Shown: positions 27,250 through 35,484 of the stretch, one piece after another
How positions within the stretch are numbered: position 1 is the stretch's first letter
How the letters are laid out: each line of letters opens with the position of its first letter
Assembly (NCBI GenBank): GCA_023404675.1
Contig: JAEYAW010000032.1
Location: forward strand, 62,001-126,000
Direction of reading: 5' to 3'
Source of the DNA: Pseudomonadota bacterium
Lineage (GTDB): Bacteria; Pseudomonadota; Alphaproteobacteria; Rhizobiales; Xanthobacteraceae
DNA length: 64,000 nucleotides
Made by a program: the position numbers and the translations under genes
The notes under the pieces: model-generated
The model's input: the letters and a program-made list of their open reading frames with translations, nothing else
Databases searched by the model: none
Told to the model about the DNA's origin: nothing

Positions 27250-27661
27250 CCGCGAGCCTGTTACAAACGCTAACTGATCTTTTTCCCCTTGTCATCATTT
27301 TCAGCAAGAAATGTCCAAATTTCGTGCAATTCGTGGAATGACGTCCGCTGCGCAATTGCATGCATCCTACTTGGAACCAGTTTGATGGTATATCCAATTG
27401 ATTTAGCTGAATTATTTTATCTTTCGCAAATTCGTGCGCCAATCGGCGTCTGGTTCCATTTGCCTGAGGTGACGCTTTTGCTGCCACTTTCGTTCGGCGT
27501 CCCCTGTCAGGAATAGCGAATCTTCGAGGGTACGGAGGCGGAATCAGGGCCGGCGTGCAGCGAGAGTGGAAGCCGTTCGGGTCTGCCAACGAGCAAAGGG
27601 CGGGCCGCGCGAATCCGCCCGCCGCACGGGCCATCGCATCGCGGCGTTGACCGCCGCTCGT

Positions 27662-27988
27662 TCACGTCCTGATGTCTCCGAACCGCCTTGCAGAATTGCG
27701 CGCGATTCTTTGCCGCCGCTTGTTGAGATCGACGACTGTCGCGGCCTCGAAGGCCACTCCGGCCGTGCGGCTGTCGCACCACACCAGCCGGGCGGCGTAG
27801 ATCTCGTCTCGGGCGCGCAGATGCAGGTGGAAGGACGGAGGCAACGCCCAGGCAGAGCCGAACACCAGCATCGCGCCACGTGGCGAGATGTTTTTGATCG
27901 TACAGTCCAGTGTCGATTGCATCCCGTGGAATTCGAGCGTCGCGCCGTAAACGACATGCCTGCGCTCGTTGCCGCGCCGTTCGATCAT
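27662..27988 (-). CDS. PilZ-domain protein
   Basis: Single-domain PilZ protein, 108 residues, predicted to bind cyclic di-GMP. The N-terminal RxxxR element is at Arg5-Arg9 (RGNER), and the second motif reads NISPRG (about residues 33-38), an N-x-S-x-x-G variant of the usual D/N-x-S-x-x-G. The rest fits the beta-barrel, ending with a basic C terminus. It is a stand-alone gene with an upstream gap of 151 bp. A c-di-GMP cyclase (PleD) is encoded 13 kb away; any link is unproven. Confidence 0.87.
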   Translation of the reverse strand: MIERRGNERRHVVYGATLEFHGMQSTLDCTIKNISPRGAMLVFGSAWALPPSFHLHLRARDEIYAARLVWCDSRTAGVAFEAATVVDLNKRRQRIARNSARRFGDIRT

Positions 27989-28139
27989 GACAACCTCCAG
28001 TTGATCCCAACTCCATATACCGAAACGCCCGCAGCCCGAAGCTGTGCGGACGACGTGCGTGCGTTAACGATAACGGTCGGCCACGGCCTGAAGAGAACGC
28101 CTCAACGCAGGCTTTGTGCCGAAAGGGCGCGCGCGACCT

Positions 28140-29126
28140 TCAGCGCGGCTTTGGCGGTCCGCTCAGTGGCAGGCGTTCGGCTTGTGCGCGCCGCCAGTCG
28201 CGCGGCGACTGCCCGTAGCGCTCGCGAAATGCGCGCCCGAAATGGGTGAGATCGTTGAAGCCCCAGTCGAACGCGATCTCGCTGATCTGCCGGTGCGCAT
28301 GATGCGCCGCCGTCAGGTCGCGCTCGCATCGCACGAGCCGCTGCGCGAGGACGTGACGTTGAAACGAGGTATCTTCATAGGCCAGCAGGTTGTTCACATA
28401 GCGGGGCGACACGCCGAGCGCCGCCGCGGTGCTGGCAAGCGACAGTTGCGGATCGGAGAGGCGTGCTGCGATGTGACTCTTGAGCCGGAACAACATGGCG
28501 GAGCGATGCGTCGTGGTCGGCAGCGGGTGGTTGCCGACGCGCTCGCCGAGCGCCATCGCGATCAGATCGAGCGCCTGATCGGCGAGGCGCGCGCCGGTGT
28601 CGGCATCGACGCTGTCCGCGGCGTCTACGGCGGCGGCGATGAAGTCGTGCGCCAGACGCTCCATGGGGCGGGCGGACGAGAACAGCGTCGCTGTCAGCAT
28701 CTCGAAATTGCCGAGGCGGCGCTGCAGCAGGGCGCGCGGAATCTGGAAGATGGTCTGGGTGAATGGCGCATCGAAATGCAATTCGTACGGCCGCGTCGTA
28801 TCATACAGAGCGAATTCGCCGGGACGAACCAGCACGTCGCGCCCGTCCTGCGTGATTCCGCCTGCGCCGTGCTTGCCCAGCGCCACGAGGATGAAATCCT
28901 CGGACGCGCGCGCGATGCGCGAGGGCGTGCGCAGAACGTGCTGGCGGCCGGACGAGACTTCCGAGCAACTCGCGGGGCCGAGGCTCGCGCGGCTCACCGC
29001 GCCGCGAAAGTCGAGGCCGAGGTCCGATTTGCAGTCAAGCTGCACATAAACGTCACAGACGATGTCCTGCCAGAGCGCCAGCCGCCTGTGGCCAGGTGCG
29101 TCGTCGGTGCTGAACCGCATGCTCAT
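28140..29126 (-). CDS. AraC-family transcriptional regulator
   Basis: AraC/XylS-type regulator, 328 residues. The N-terminal part (to about residue 200) resembles the AraC-binding-like sensor domain of NitR/FeaR-type regulators (VRPGEFALYDTTRPYELHF). The C-terminal 100 residues hold two helix-turn-helices (LSLASTAAALGVSPRYVNNLL and ISEIAFDWGFNDLTHFGRAFRERYG-type). The ATG at 29126 was chosen, with GGCGGAACC ahead; upstream in-frame codons read through the promoter region. It is divergent from the nitrilase gene across a 241-bp spacer and is the likely activator of that gene. Confidence 0.93.
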   Translation of the reverse strand: MSMRFSTDDAPGHRRLALWQDIVCDVYVQLDCKSDLGLDFRGAVSRASLGPASCSEVSSGRQHVLRTPSRIARASEDFILVALGKHGAGGITQDGRDVLVRPGEFALYDTTRPYELHFDAPFTQTIFQIPRALLQRRLGNFEMLTATLFSSARPMERLAHDFIAAAVDAADSVDADTGARLADQALDLIAMALGERVGNHPLPTTTHRSAMLFRLKSHIAARLSDPQLSLASTAAALGVSPRYVNNLLAYEDTSFQRHVLAQRLVRCERDLTAAHHAHRQISEIAFDWGFNDLTHFGRAFRERYGQSPRDWRRAQAERLPLSGPPKPR

Positions 29127-29367
29127 GGTTCCGCCTTCCGAGGGCTTCGGCCCGCAACGTTCGCGCGGGCTTTGATCGCGATCCTTCGAGCCCAAGCAAA
29201 AATCATGCGCATTTGCGGTGGTCGCATCAAAGTTGCCAGTTCGGGGCGTGCCGGCCGAATAATTGTTCCTTGCTGGCCGAGTGCCCATGCCGCGCGCTCT
29301 TACACTCCCGTCATCCACGTTCCATGGCCGTTCGTCGAACGGCGGGCGTTCTGACAGGGAGACGACA

Positions 29368-30381
29368 ATGGGCATCACGCATCAGAAATACAAAGTGGCG
29401 GTGGTTCAGGCAGCGCCCGTCTGGCTGGATCTCGACGGCACGGTGGACAAGACCATCGCCCTCATTGAGGAGGCTGCCGCGAAGGGCGCGAAGCTGATCG
29501 GCTTTCCCGAGGTCTTCATTCCGGGCTATCCGTGGTACATCTGGCTGGACTCGCCCGCATGGGCGATCGGTCGCGGCTTCGTGCAGCGTTATTTCGACAA
29601 CTCGCTGAGCTACGACAGCCCGCAGGCCGACAGGATCCGGGCCGCCGTGAAACGCGCCGGTCTGACCGCGGTGCTCGGCATTTCCGAGCGCGACGGCGGG
29701 AGCCTCTATATCGCGCAGTGGCTGATCGGCCCCGATGGCGAGACCATCGCCAAGCGGCGCAAGCTGCGTCCGACCCATGCCGAGCGTACCGTGTATGGCG
29801 AAGGCGACGGCAGCGATCTTGCGGTCTACGATTGCCCCGACATCGGCCGTATCGGCGCACTGTGCTGCTGGGAACATCTGCAACCGCTTTCGAAATACGC
29901 GATGTACGCACAGAACGAGCAGGTGCATGTGGCGTCGTGGCCGAGCTTCTCGCTGTATGATCCGTTCGCGCCTGCGCTTGGCGCCGAGGTAAACAACGCC
30001 GCCTCGCGCGTCTACGCCGTCGAGGGGTCGTGCTTCGTGCTCGCGCCGTGTGCCACGGTCTCGCAGGCGATGATCGAGGAGATGTGCGACCGTCCCGACA
30101 AGCATGCGCTGCTGCATGCCGGCGGCGGCTTCGCCATGATCCTCGGTCCGGACGGCAGTTCGCTCGCCGAGAAGCTCGCGCCGGATCAGGAAGGCATCCT
30201 CTACGCGGACATCGATCTCGGCGCGATCGGCGTTGCGAAGAACGCGGCCGATCCAGCGGGACACTATTCGCGTCCCGACGTGACGCGTCTGCTGCTCAAC
30301 AAGCGGCCCGCGCGGCGCGTGGAGCACTTCGCGCTGCCGCTCGATACCGAGACGACCGAACTGCCGGCGGCAGCGGAATAG
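29368..30381 (+). CDS. Nitrilase
   Basis: Carbon-nitrogen hydrolase of the true nitrilase branch, 337 residues, hydrolysing an organic nitrile to acid and ammonia. The catalytic triad is visible as Glu48 (FPEVFIPGYP), Lys132 (RRKLRPTHAER) and Cys167 (GALCCWEH). C-terminal motifs for oligomer formation are also present. The ATG at 29368 has AGGGAGA upstream; an in-frame start at 29263 lies in the promoter region. A possible promoter (TTGCCA at 29233, GAATAA at 29257, 18-bp spacer) fits plus-strand transcription. Substrate preference (arylacetonitrile versus aliphatic) cannot be told from sequence alone. Confidence 0.93.
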   Translation: MGITHQKYKVAVVQAAPVWLDLDGTVDKTIALIEEAAAKGAKLIGFPEVFIPGYPWYIWLDSPAWAIGRGFVQRYFDNSLSYDSPQADRIRAAVKRAGLTAVLGISERDGGSLYIAQWLIGPDGETIAKRRKLRPTHAERTVYGEGDGSDLAVYDCPDIGRIGALCCWEHLQPLSKYAMYAQNEQVHVASWPSFSLYDPFAPALGAEVNNAASRVYAVEGSCFVLAPCATVSQAMIEEMCDRPDKHALLHAGGGFAMILGPDGSSLAEKLAPDQEGILYADIDLGAIGVAKNAADPAGHYSRPDVTRLLLNKRPARRVEHFALPLDTETTELPAAAE

Positions 30382-30531
30382 GCGCAGCTGCGGCTGCCCG
30401 TGAACGGCGTCGCGCGGGCGGCATGAGGGACCGCATTGCGCCGTCGCAGACCGATCCGGTGAGCCGTCGGGAGAACCGCAACTGTCATCCGGGCGCGGGC
30501 ATGCTGGCCGCTGCGGGACAGCTCGAAGCCG

Positions 30532-31470
30532 CTATATAACGCCTTCGCGTACGTGGCGTGCCGCTGCCTTCTGCTCATCGAACTCGCGCCGCCGTCGCGC
30601 GAGTTCGTCGGCGCTGAGCAGCGCGACGTTGTTATAATCGCGTTTCCATGATGGATCGTCGCTCCAGCGCAGCGGGGATCGAACCGTCGTCTGCGCCGCC
30701 GGCGCGCTTTCGAGGACGCGCAGCGCAAGCGCCAGCGTGACATCCTGCGACGCGATATCATGCGGCTTGCCCGCCGAATTGCCCAGCGGAAAATCGCTGA
30801 ACAGAAAGCGCGGCACGGCGGCGTGCTCGACGATGTCCTTCGCGCATCCCATCACCACGGTGCTGATACCGTTCGCCTCCAGATGCCGCGCGACGAGGCT
30901 CACGGTCTGGTGGCAGACGGGACAGTTCGGCACCAGCACCGCCGCGTCGACGCCATCGGCCTTGCAGCGCGCCAGGATGTCCGGCGCGTCGGTCTCCATG
31001 GTCGCGCGATGGCTGCGGTTGGTCGGTGCGCCGAAGAAGCGCGGCGCCACATTGCCGATCAAACCATGGGTAGCCGCGCGGTGCAGCGCGGGCAGGGGAA
31101 ACCATGTGCCGCTGTCGTCGGCCGAGGTATGAACCCGGTCATAGGCGATGTGGGAGATTCGGAGATCGTGCGCGCGGGATGTATCGCCGTCGTAGACGCG
31201 GTAGAATTTGGCGCTGCCGTTGTAGGCCGCGCCCGGCCCCTGATCGCCTTTGCCGGGATCGTGGGGCGCGGCGGTGGTGATGATCGTCACCCGCGCATTC
31301 GTCAACGGCTTGCGCAGCGGCTGGAATGGCGCACCGACGTGATGCGCCCAGCGATAGGCCGTCGTGTAGCCGATCGCCGCGTAGTAGTCGCGCGTCCGTT
31401 GCATGTAGCAGATGGGAACATCGTCGTCGCCGGCGAAGCCGTCTGTCTCGTGCGTCCCCGGTCCCGTCAT
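30532..31470 (-). CDS. GrdB-like (glycine/sarcosine/betaine reductase B family) protein, Cys form
   Basis: Protein of 312 residues resembling the selenoprotein B subunit family of glycine/betaine/D-proline reductases. The key region reads VLVPNCPVCHQT (Cys183 and Cys186), then GISTVVMGCAKDIVE and FSDFPLGNSAGKP, the last matching the family's conserved PLGNP-type end. In the reductases a selenocysteine stands in this region; here only Cys is encoded and no in-frame TGA is present. The ATG at 31470 has GAGGAAAC ahead. It points toward the nitrilase from the other side. The electron-accepting subunits GrdA and GrdC are not in the window, so glycine reductase activity is unlikely; the true reaction is unknown. 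Confidence 0.75.
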   Translation of the reverse strand: MTGPGTHETDGFAGDDDVPICYMQRTRDYYAAIGYTTAYRWAHHVGAPFQPLRKPLTNARVTIITTAAPHDPGKGDQGPGAAYNGSAKFYRVYDGDTSRAHDLRISHIAYDRVHTSADDSGTWFPLPALHRAATHGLIGNVAPRFFGAPTNRSHRATMETDAPDILARCKADGVDAAVLVPNCPVCHQTVSLVARHLEANGISTVVMGCAKDIVEHAAVPRFLFSDFPLGNSAGKPHDIASQDVTLALALRVLESAPAAQTTVRSPLRWSDDPSWKRDYNNVALLSADELARRRREFDEQKAAARHVREGVI

Positions 31471-31593
31471 TGTCGTTTCCTCGACTGCATGTTCCCTTGG
31501 CGCTGAACAAAGAGAGTTTATCGTCAAAACGCAAACACAAATCGGCGGTTGTCTTTGCATTCCATTGTTCCACGCGTCGCTGACCCGGATTGT

Positions 31594-32526
31594 ATGTTCC
31601 TCCTGATCCCGCATATGGCTCTCATCGCTGCGGCCGTGCTGGCTTTCCCCGGCATGCCGGCCCGCGCCGAGGATGCCCCGTCGGCGACACCGGCACAGCA
31701 GGACGCCGGGACGAAGGATGCGGCCTCGCGCGAGGCGATCTGCCTGATGGTCGAGTCGGCGGCGCGCTCGCACGGGCTGCCGTCGGAGTTCTTCGCCCGC
31801 GTGATCTGGCAGGAGAGCCGGTTTCAGGCGGATGCCGTCGGCCCGATGACGCGCTATGGCCAGCGCGCACAGGGGATCGCCCAGTTCATGCCGGGCACCG
31901 CACAGGAGCGCCGTTTGCTGGATCCATTCGATCCTGTGCAGGCCCTGCCGAAATCGGCCGAGTTCCTGGCCGAATTGCGCGAACGGTTCGGCAACCTTGG
32001 CCTTGCCGCTGCGGCCTACAATGCCGGGCCGCGCCGCGTCGAGGAGTGGCTGGCGGGAAAGGGCGGGATGCCGCAGGAAACCCGCGCCTATGTTGTCGCC
32101 ATCACCGGCTCGTCTGTCGAGGACTGGAAGCAGGCGGGCGAGAGCAAGCCCGCGACTGCGAAGACAGCCGCGAATTGCAATGAACTGATCGCGCTGCTGC
32201 GCCGCGCGCCCAATCCGTTCGTCGCGGGTCTCGCCGAGCACGTGCGGCTGGGCGAGCAGAAACCGTGGGGCGTACAACTGGCAGCAGGCTTTTCGCGCGA
32301 TCTGGCGCTTACGATGTATGCCCGCGCGATGAAGCGCCTCGCAGGCGTAACCGGCGAGCACGAGCCGATGCTGCTCGGTTCGACCTTTCGCAGCCGCGGC
32401 ACGCGTACATTCTTTCAGGTGAGGATCGGAGCGGAGAGCCGCTCAGAAGCCAACGATCTTTGTGCGAGGATCCGCAAGGCTGGACAGGCTTGTCTGGTGC
32501 TCCGCACTGCGGGCGGCCGGGGGTAG
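31594..32526 (+). CDS. Periplasmic lytic transglycosylase
   Basis: Soluble lytic transglycosylase, 310 residues, cleaving peptidoglycan glycan strands. A signal peptide (MFLLIPHMALIAAAVLAFPG to ARA, about residues 1-25) is followed by an SLT domain with catalytic Glu74 (IWQESRF), GIAQFMPGTA and AAYNAGPRRV. The last 70 residues look like a SPOR-type peptidoglycan-binding region (FFQVRIGAESRSEAND). The start at 31594 was chosen for its signal peptide; an upstream ATG at 31549 would spoil it. Divergent from the GrdB-like gene. Confidence 0.9.
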   Translation: MFLLIPHMALIAAAVLAFPGMPARAEDAPSATPAQQDAGTKDAASREAICLMVESAARSHGLPSEFFARVIWQESRFQADAVGPMTRYGQRAQGIAQFMPGTAQERRLLDPFDPVQALPKSAEFLAELRERFGNLGLAAAAYNAGPRRVEEWLAGKGGMPQETRAYVVAITGSSVEDWKQAGESKPATAKTAANCNELIALLRRAPNPFVAGLAEHVRLGEQKPWGVQLAAGFSRDLALTMYARAMKRLAGVTGEHEPMLLGSTFRSRGTRTFFQVRIGAESRSEANDLCARIRKAGQACLVLRTAGGRG

Positions 32527-32601
32527 CAATGCGCCGCCCGCGGTTGACGGGTGGGTTCCTGTCCGGCATGTGCGCGATACCGTCCACCAACCCCTCCCGT
32601 C

Positions 32602-33339
32602 ATGCTTCCTGCACCCGACTCGCCACGCTGGAACAGCCCGCTCTCGGCCTTTGCGCTGGGCGTCCGCTCCGTGGGCGCGACAGTCCTGTCGCTGGTGCTG
32701 TTCGCGACCTATCTCGGCGTCGGCGCGCTGGCCAACAATGCGGGCTTCAGCCTCGGATGGGCGCTGGGCAGCACGGCTCTGGTATGGGCGGCGCCGGCCC
32801 AGATCATCCTGATTACGTCGCTGGGCTCGGGGGCGGCTCCCGTTCAGGCCGCTCTGGCGGTCACGATCAGTGCGATCCGGCTGCTGCCGATGGTGGCGGC
32901 AGTGATTCCGGTGGTGCGTGGTCCCGCGACGCGCATGCGCGATCTGCTGCTGCCGACACATTTCACGGCCGTGACGTTCTGGGTGGAGAGTTTCAGGTTG
33001 CTGCCTCAGGTGCCGCGCCCGTCGCGCGTCGCCTTCTGCAATGGCCTCGGCACCGGGCTGGTGCTGCTCTGCCTCGTCGCAACCACGGCCGGCTATAGTC
33101 TCGCGGCCGAACTGCCGCCGATGCTGGCTTCCGCCATGCTTATGCTGACACCCCTGTCGTTCCTGCTCTCGACGGCGCGGAACGCAAAGCTCCTTGTCGA
33201 CAGGCTCGCACTCGCGCTCGGGATCGCCATCTATCCTGCGGTCGCGATGCTGAACACGGGCGTGGACATCCTGATCAGTGGCGTGATGGCGGGCACATTG
33301 GCGTTCGCCGTGCACTGGTGGCGGAGGAGGGCGATATGA
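32602..33339 (+). CDS. azlC: AzlC-family branched-chain amino acid exporter, large subunit
   Basis: Inner-membrane protein, 245 residues with about six to eight helices, of the AzlC/LIV-E family. Paired with a small AzlD subunit it exports branched-chain amino acids or analogues. Family traits are FSLGWALGSTALVWAAPAQ and AAVIPVVRGPATR. ATG 32602 was preferred to 32551, which would add a polar, Pro-rich stretch. The stop overlaps azlD by four bases. Confidence 0.9.
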   Translation: MLPAPDSPRWNSPLSAFALGVRSVGATVLSLVLFATYLGVGALANNAGFSLGWALGSTALVWAAPAQIILITSLGSGAAPVQAALAVTISAIRLLPMVAAVIPVVRGPATRMRDLLLPTHFTAVTFWVESFRLLPQVPRPSRVAFCNGLGTGLVLLCLVATTAGYSLAAELPPMLASAMLMLTPLSFLLSTARNAKLLVDRLALALGIAIYPAVAMLNTGVDILISGVMAGTLAFAVHWWRRRAI

Positions 33340-33683
33340 ACGCCTTCATCGGCGACTGGCATGCCCTGTTGCTTCTCGTCCTTGCGGGATTCCTGCCCAA
33401 CGAGATCTGGCGCGCGCTCGGCCTGTGGCTCGGCGGCGGGCTGGACGAAGGCTCCGAACTGCTGCTCTGGGTCCGGGCGATCGCGACCGCAATTCTCGCG
33501 GGCGTGCTCGCTCAGATCGTGGTGCACCCGCCGGGAACGCTGGCCAGCGTGCCCGACATCATTCGTTATGGAGCGGTGGCAGCTGGTTTTGCCACCTTCC
33601 TGCTGGCGCGAAAATCGATTCTATTCGGCGTGATCGGCGGAGAACTGGTTCTGCTCGCTGGAACCTGGTGGTTCGGCGTGTAA
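33336..33683 (+). CDS. azlD: AzlD-family small exporter subunit
   Basis: Membrane protein of 115 residues and four helices, companion of AzlC. The first helix shows the family FLPNEIWRALG motif. A GGAGGAGGG ribosome site lies directly before the ATG at 33336, inside azlC, so translation is coupled. Together with azlC it makes the two-component amino-acid exporter; the exact substrate is not known. Confidence 0.88.
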   Translation: MNAFIGDWHALLLLVLAGFLPNEIWRALGLWLGGGLDEGSELLLWVRAIATAILAGVLAQIVVHPPGTLASVPDIIRYGAVAAGFATFLLARKSILFGVIGGELVLLAGTWWFGV

Positions 33684-33713
33684 ACTTCTGACGAAGCGAG
33701 ACGAGGTCGAGGC

Positions 33714-34208
33714 ATGGTCCGGGAAAACGAAATCCGCGAAGGCGAAACCGTCGTCGAGGCGCCGCCGCCGACTGACGCGGGACTGGTCTTCATCGGGCGG
33801 ATTCACTCGCCATGGACCTCCCGGCTGGAGACGCCACGGCAGGGGCGGCTCGATGGCCCGGTCTGCGAGATCGAGATCTTCGAGCCGTGGGTGCCCGCGC
33901 TTCAGGGGCTGGAGAATTTCGCAAGCGTCGAGGTGCTGTACTGGCTGGACCGGTCGCGGCGCGATCTTGTGCGCCAGTGCCCGGCCAATGACGGGAATGC
34001 GCGCGGTACGTTCTCGCTGCGCTCGCCGGTGCGGCCGAACCCGATCGGGACGTCGCTCTGCAAGCTCGTGGAGATCAGGGGCAACATCGTCCGGGTGCAG
34101 GGGCTCGACTGTTTGAACGGCACCCCGCTGATCGACCTGAAGCCGGATCGCTGCCAGTTCACTCCGATTGCGCCGCCGCAGCCCGGCGATTTCCAGGCCA
34201 GCGAATGA
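33714..34208 (+). CDS. TrmO/TsaA-family tRNA methyltransferase
   Basis: SAM-dependent enzyme family (TrmO, formerly TsaA/YaeB) that adds the N6-methyl to t6A37 of tRNA; 164 residues, like the single-domain members. The barrel signatures are IGRIHSPW, LENFASVEVLYWLDRSRRD, RGTFSLRSPVRPNPIG and VQGLDCLNGTPLIDLKP. It lacks the C-terminal extension of E. coli TrmO, so the precise substrate is less certain. It starts 30 bp after azlD. Confidence 0.85.
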   Translation: MVRENEIREGETVVEAPPPTDAGLVFIGRIHSPWTSRLETPRQGRLDGPVCEIEIFEPWVPALQGLENFASVEVLYWLDRSRRDLVRQCPANDGNARGTFSLRSPVRPNPIGTSLCKLVEIRGNIVRVQGLDCLNGTPLIDLKPDRCQFTPIAPPQPGDFQASE

Positions 34209-34308
34209 GTTTGGAACAATTGAAGGGCCGCATGCGCTGACGGCATTTGCCGAAGGCCCGAATCTTGCGTTAGCCTGCGCCCGGCTTGTTTGACCTTTGG
34301 AGGATGGC

Positions 34309-34932
34309 GTGGCTCGTATTTCGACTGTCGAGGAACTGCGGCGCATCATGCCGGAGCCGCGCCCGACCACGAAGTACAAGATTCTGGACCGGCTGGACGA
34401 GCAGGCGCGCGACTTCGTCCGCGCGAGCCCGTTTGTTCTGTTGTCCACGGCCAATGCCGACGGGCAGATCGAGGTGTCGCCGAAAGGTGACGAGCCGGGC
34501 TTCATGCGGATCGAGGACGATCGCACGCTGCTGATGCCCGAGCGCACCGGCAACAATCTGGCTTTCGGCCTTCAGAACATTTTTACGAACGGCAAGGTCG
34601 GCCTGATCTTCCTGTGCCCGAACACTGGCGAAACGCTGCGCATGTCGGGCACGGCGGAGGTGTTCGACGACGCCGACCTGCTCCAGCAGCTCGGCAGCGC
34701 CGGCAAGCCGGCGTTGCTGGCGATCCGCATCCACATCGAGAAGTGCTACTTTCACTGTGCCCGCGCGATCCTGCGCTCGCAGCTCTGGCAGCCGCAGTCC
34801 TGGCCCGAGAAGAAGCGGATTTCCTTCGGCAAGATCATCGCGCCGCGCACGGGCGGCACGGAAGACGATGCCCGCCAGATCGACGCGAATGTCGAAGGAG
34901 CATACGGCGCGCGCCTGTGGTCCAACGGTTGA
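34309..34932 (+). CDS. Pyridoxamine-phosphate-oxidase-family FMN protein
   Basis: Protein of 207 residues with a split-barrel flavin-binding domain (PPOX class, MSMEG_1061-like). Core motifs are FVLLSTANADGQIEVSPKGD and ERTGNNLAFGLQNIFTNGKVGLIFL-type, then RMSGTAEV. The start is GTG 34309, well placed after GGAGG; a TTG at 34297 overlaps that ribosome site. Such proteins bind FMN or F420-like cofactors and reduce varied substrates; no specific role can be assigned. Confidence 0.85.
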   Translation: MARISTVEELRRIMPEPRPTTKYKILDRLDEQARDFVRASPFVLLSTANADGQIEVSPKGDEPGFMRIEDDRTLLMPERTGNNLAFGLQNIFTNGKVGLIFLCPNTGETLRMSGTAEVFDDADLLQQLGSAGKPALLAIRIHIEKCYFHCARAILRSQLWQPQSWPEKKRISFGKIIAPRTGGTEDDARQIDANVEGAYGARLWSNG

Positions 34933-34946
34933 TGTTCGGCGCGCGG

Positions 34947-34974
34947 CAAAACGGCCGGCCTTGAGGGCCGGCCG
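34947..34974 (-). terminator. GC-rich hairpin, probable terminator of the HIT operon
   Basis: CGGCCGGCC (34952-34960) pairs with GGCCGGCCG (34966-34974) around a 5-base loop between two convergent genes. On the minus strand the stem is followed by GTTTTG, a short U-run, so it can end the leftward HIT-gene transcript. On the plus side no T-run follows. Confidence 0.6.
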
Positions 34975-35003
34975 CGATATCGCAAATCCCGCGAAGAGAC
35001 AGG

Positions 35004-35432
35004 TTACGCGGTTTTCAGCGCGGCGATCAGCGCGGTGGCGTTGTCTTCGAGAACCTGCACGTCTTCCTTGCGGCTGGCGGGCGGCAGCAGCGCGATGCCG
35101 TCCTTGCGCGGCATGATGTGCACGTGCAGATGGAATACCACCTGACCGCCCGCCGTCTCGCTGTACTGCGCGAGCGTGATGCCGTCGGCCTCGAAGGCCT
35201 TTTTCGCGGCGAGCGCAATCTTCTGGGCGGTGCGGGCGACGTGGGCGAAGTCGTCCGGCTGAATGTCGAGGATATTGCGGGCTGGCGCCTTCGGGATCAC
35301 CAGCGTGTGGCCGGGGCTGCGCGGGAAGATGTCGAGAAAGGCGAGGGTGTGCTCGTCCTCGTAGACCTTGTGGGCGGGCAGTTCGCCACGCAGGATCTTG
35401 GCGAAGATGTTGTTCGGATCGTAGGCGGTCAT
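35004..35432 (-). CDS. HIT-family nucleotide hydrolase
   Basis: Histidine-triad protein, 142 residues, HinT-like. The triad motif HLHVHIMP near residues 105-112 carries the nucleophilic His; upstream DIFPRSPGHTLVIPKAP is the nucleotide-binding region. Such enzymes hydrolyse adenosine phosphoramidates or related nucleotides. The ATG at 35432 was chosen; an in-frame start at 35507 would extend into the intergenic region. It is the last gene of a minus-strand group, 52 bp after the DUF482 gene. Confidence 0.92.
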   Translation of the reverse strand: MTAYDPNNIFAKILRGELPAHKVYEDEHTLAFLDIFPRSPGHTLVIPKAPARNILDIQPDDFAHVARTAQKIALAAKKAFEADGITLAQYSETAGGQVVFHLHVHIMPRKDGIALLPPASRKEDVQVLEDNATALIAALKTA

Positions 35433-35484
35433 GGTCGCTCCCCGGACGTTTTCGCCATTTCTTTGCGGCCCAGTCGGCGGCGGG

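Larger units (their letters stand above)
27024..27661. other. AT-richer gap of 638 bp between DUF1467 and PilZ genes
   Basis: The longest gap in the window and clearly more AT-rich than its surroundings, especially 27290-27480. No long gene is convincing; the open frames through it have no recognisable protein character. It contains a strong minus-strand intrinsic terminator (27101-27128) and, just upstream of that, a 23-codon frame with a protein-like appearance (27178-27249). A minus-strand small transcript is therefore likely. The distal 3' UTR of the PilZ gene is an alternative source of the terminator. Confidence 0.6.

Noticed and set aside
30423..30539. 38-codon plus-strand frame after the nitrilase gene
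   Set aside because: It overlaps the end of the GrdB-like gene and has no protein-like pattern.
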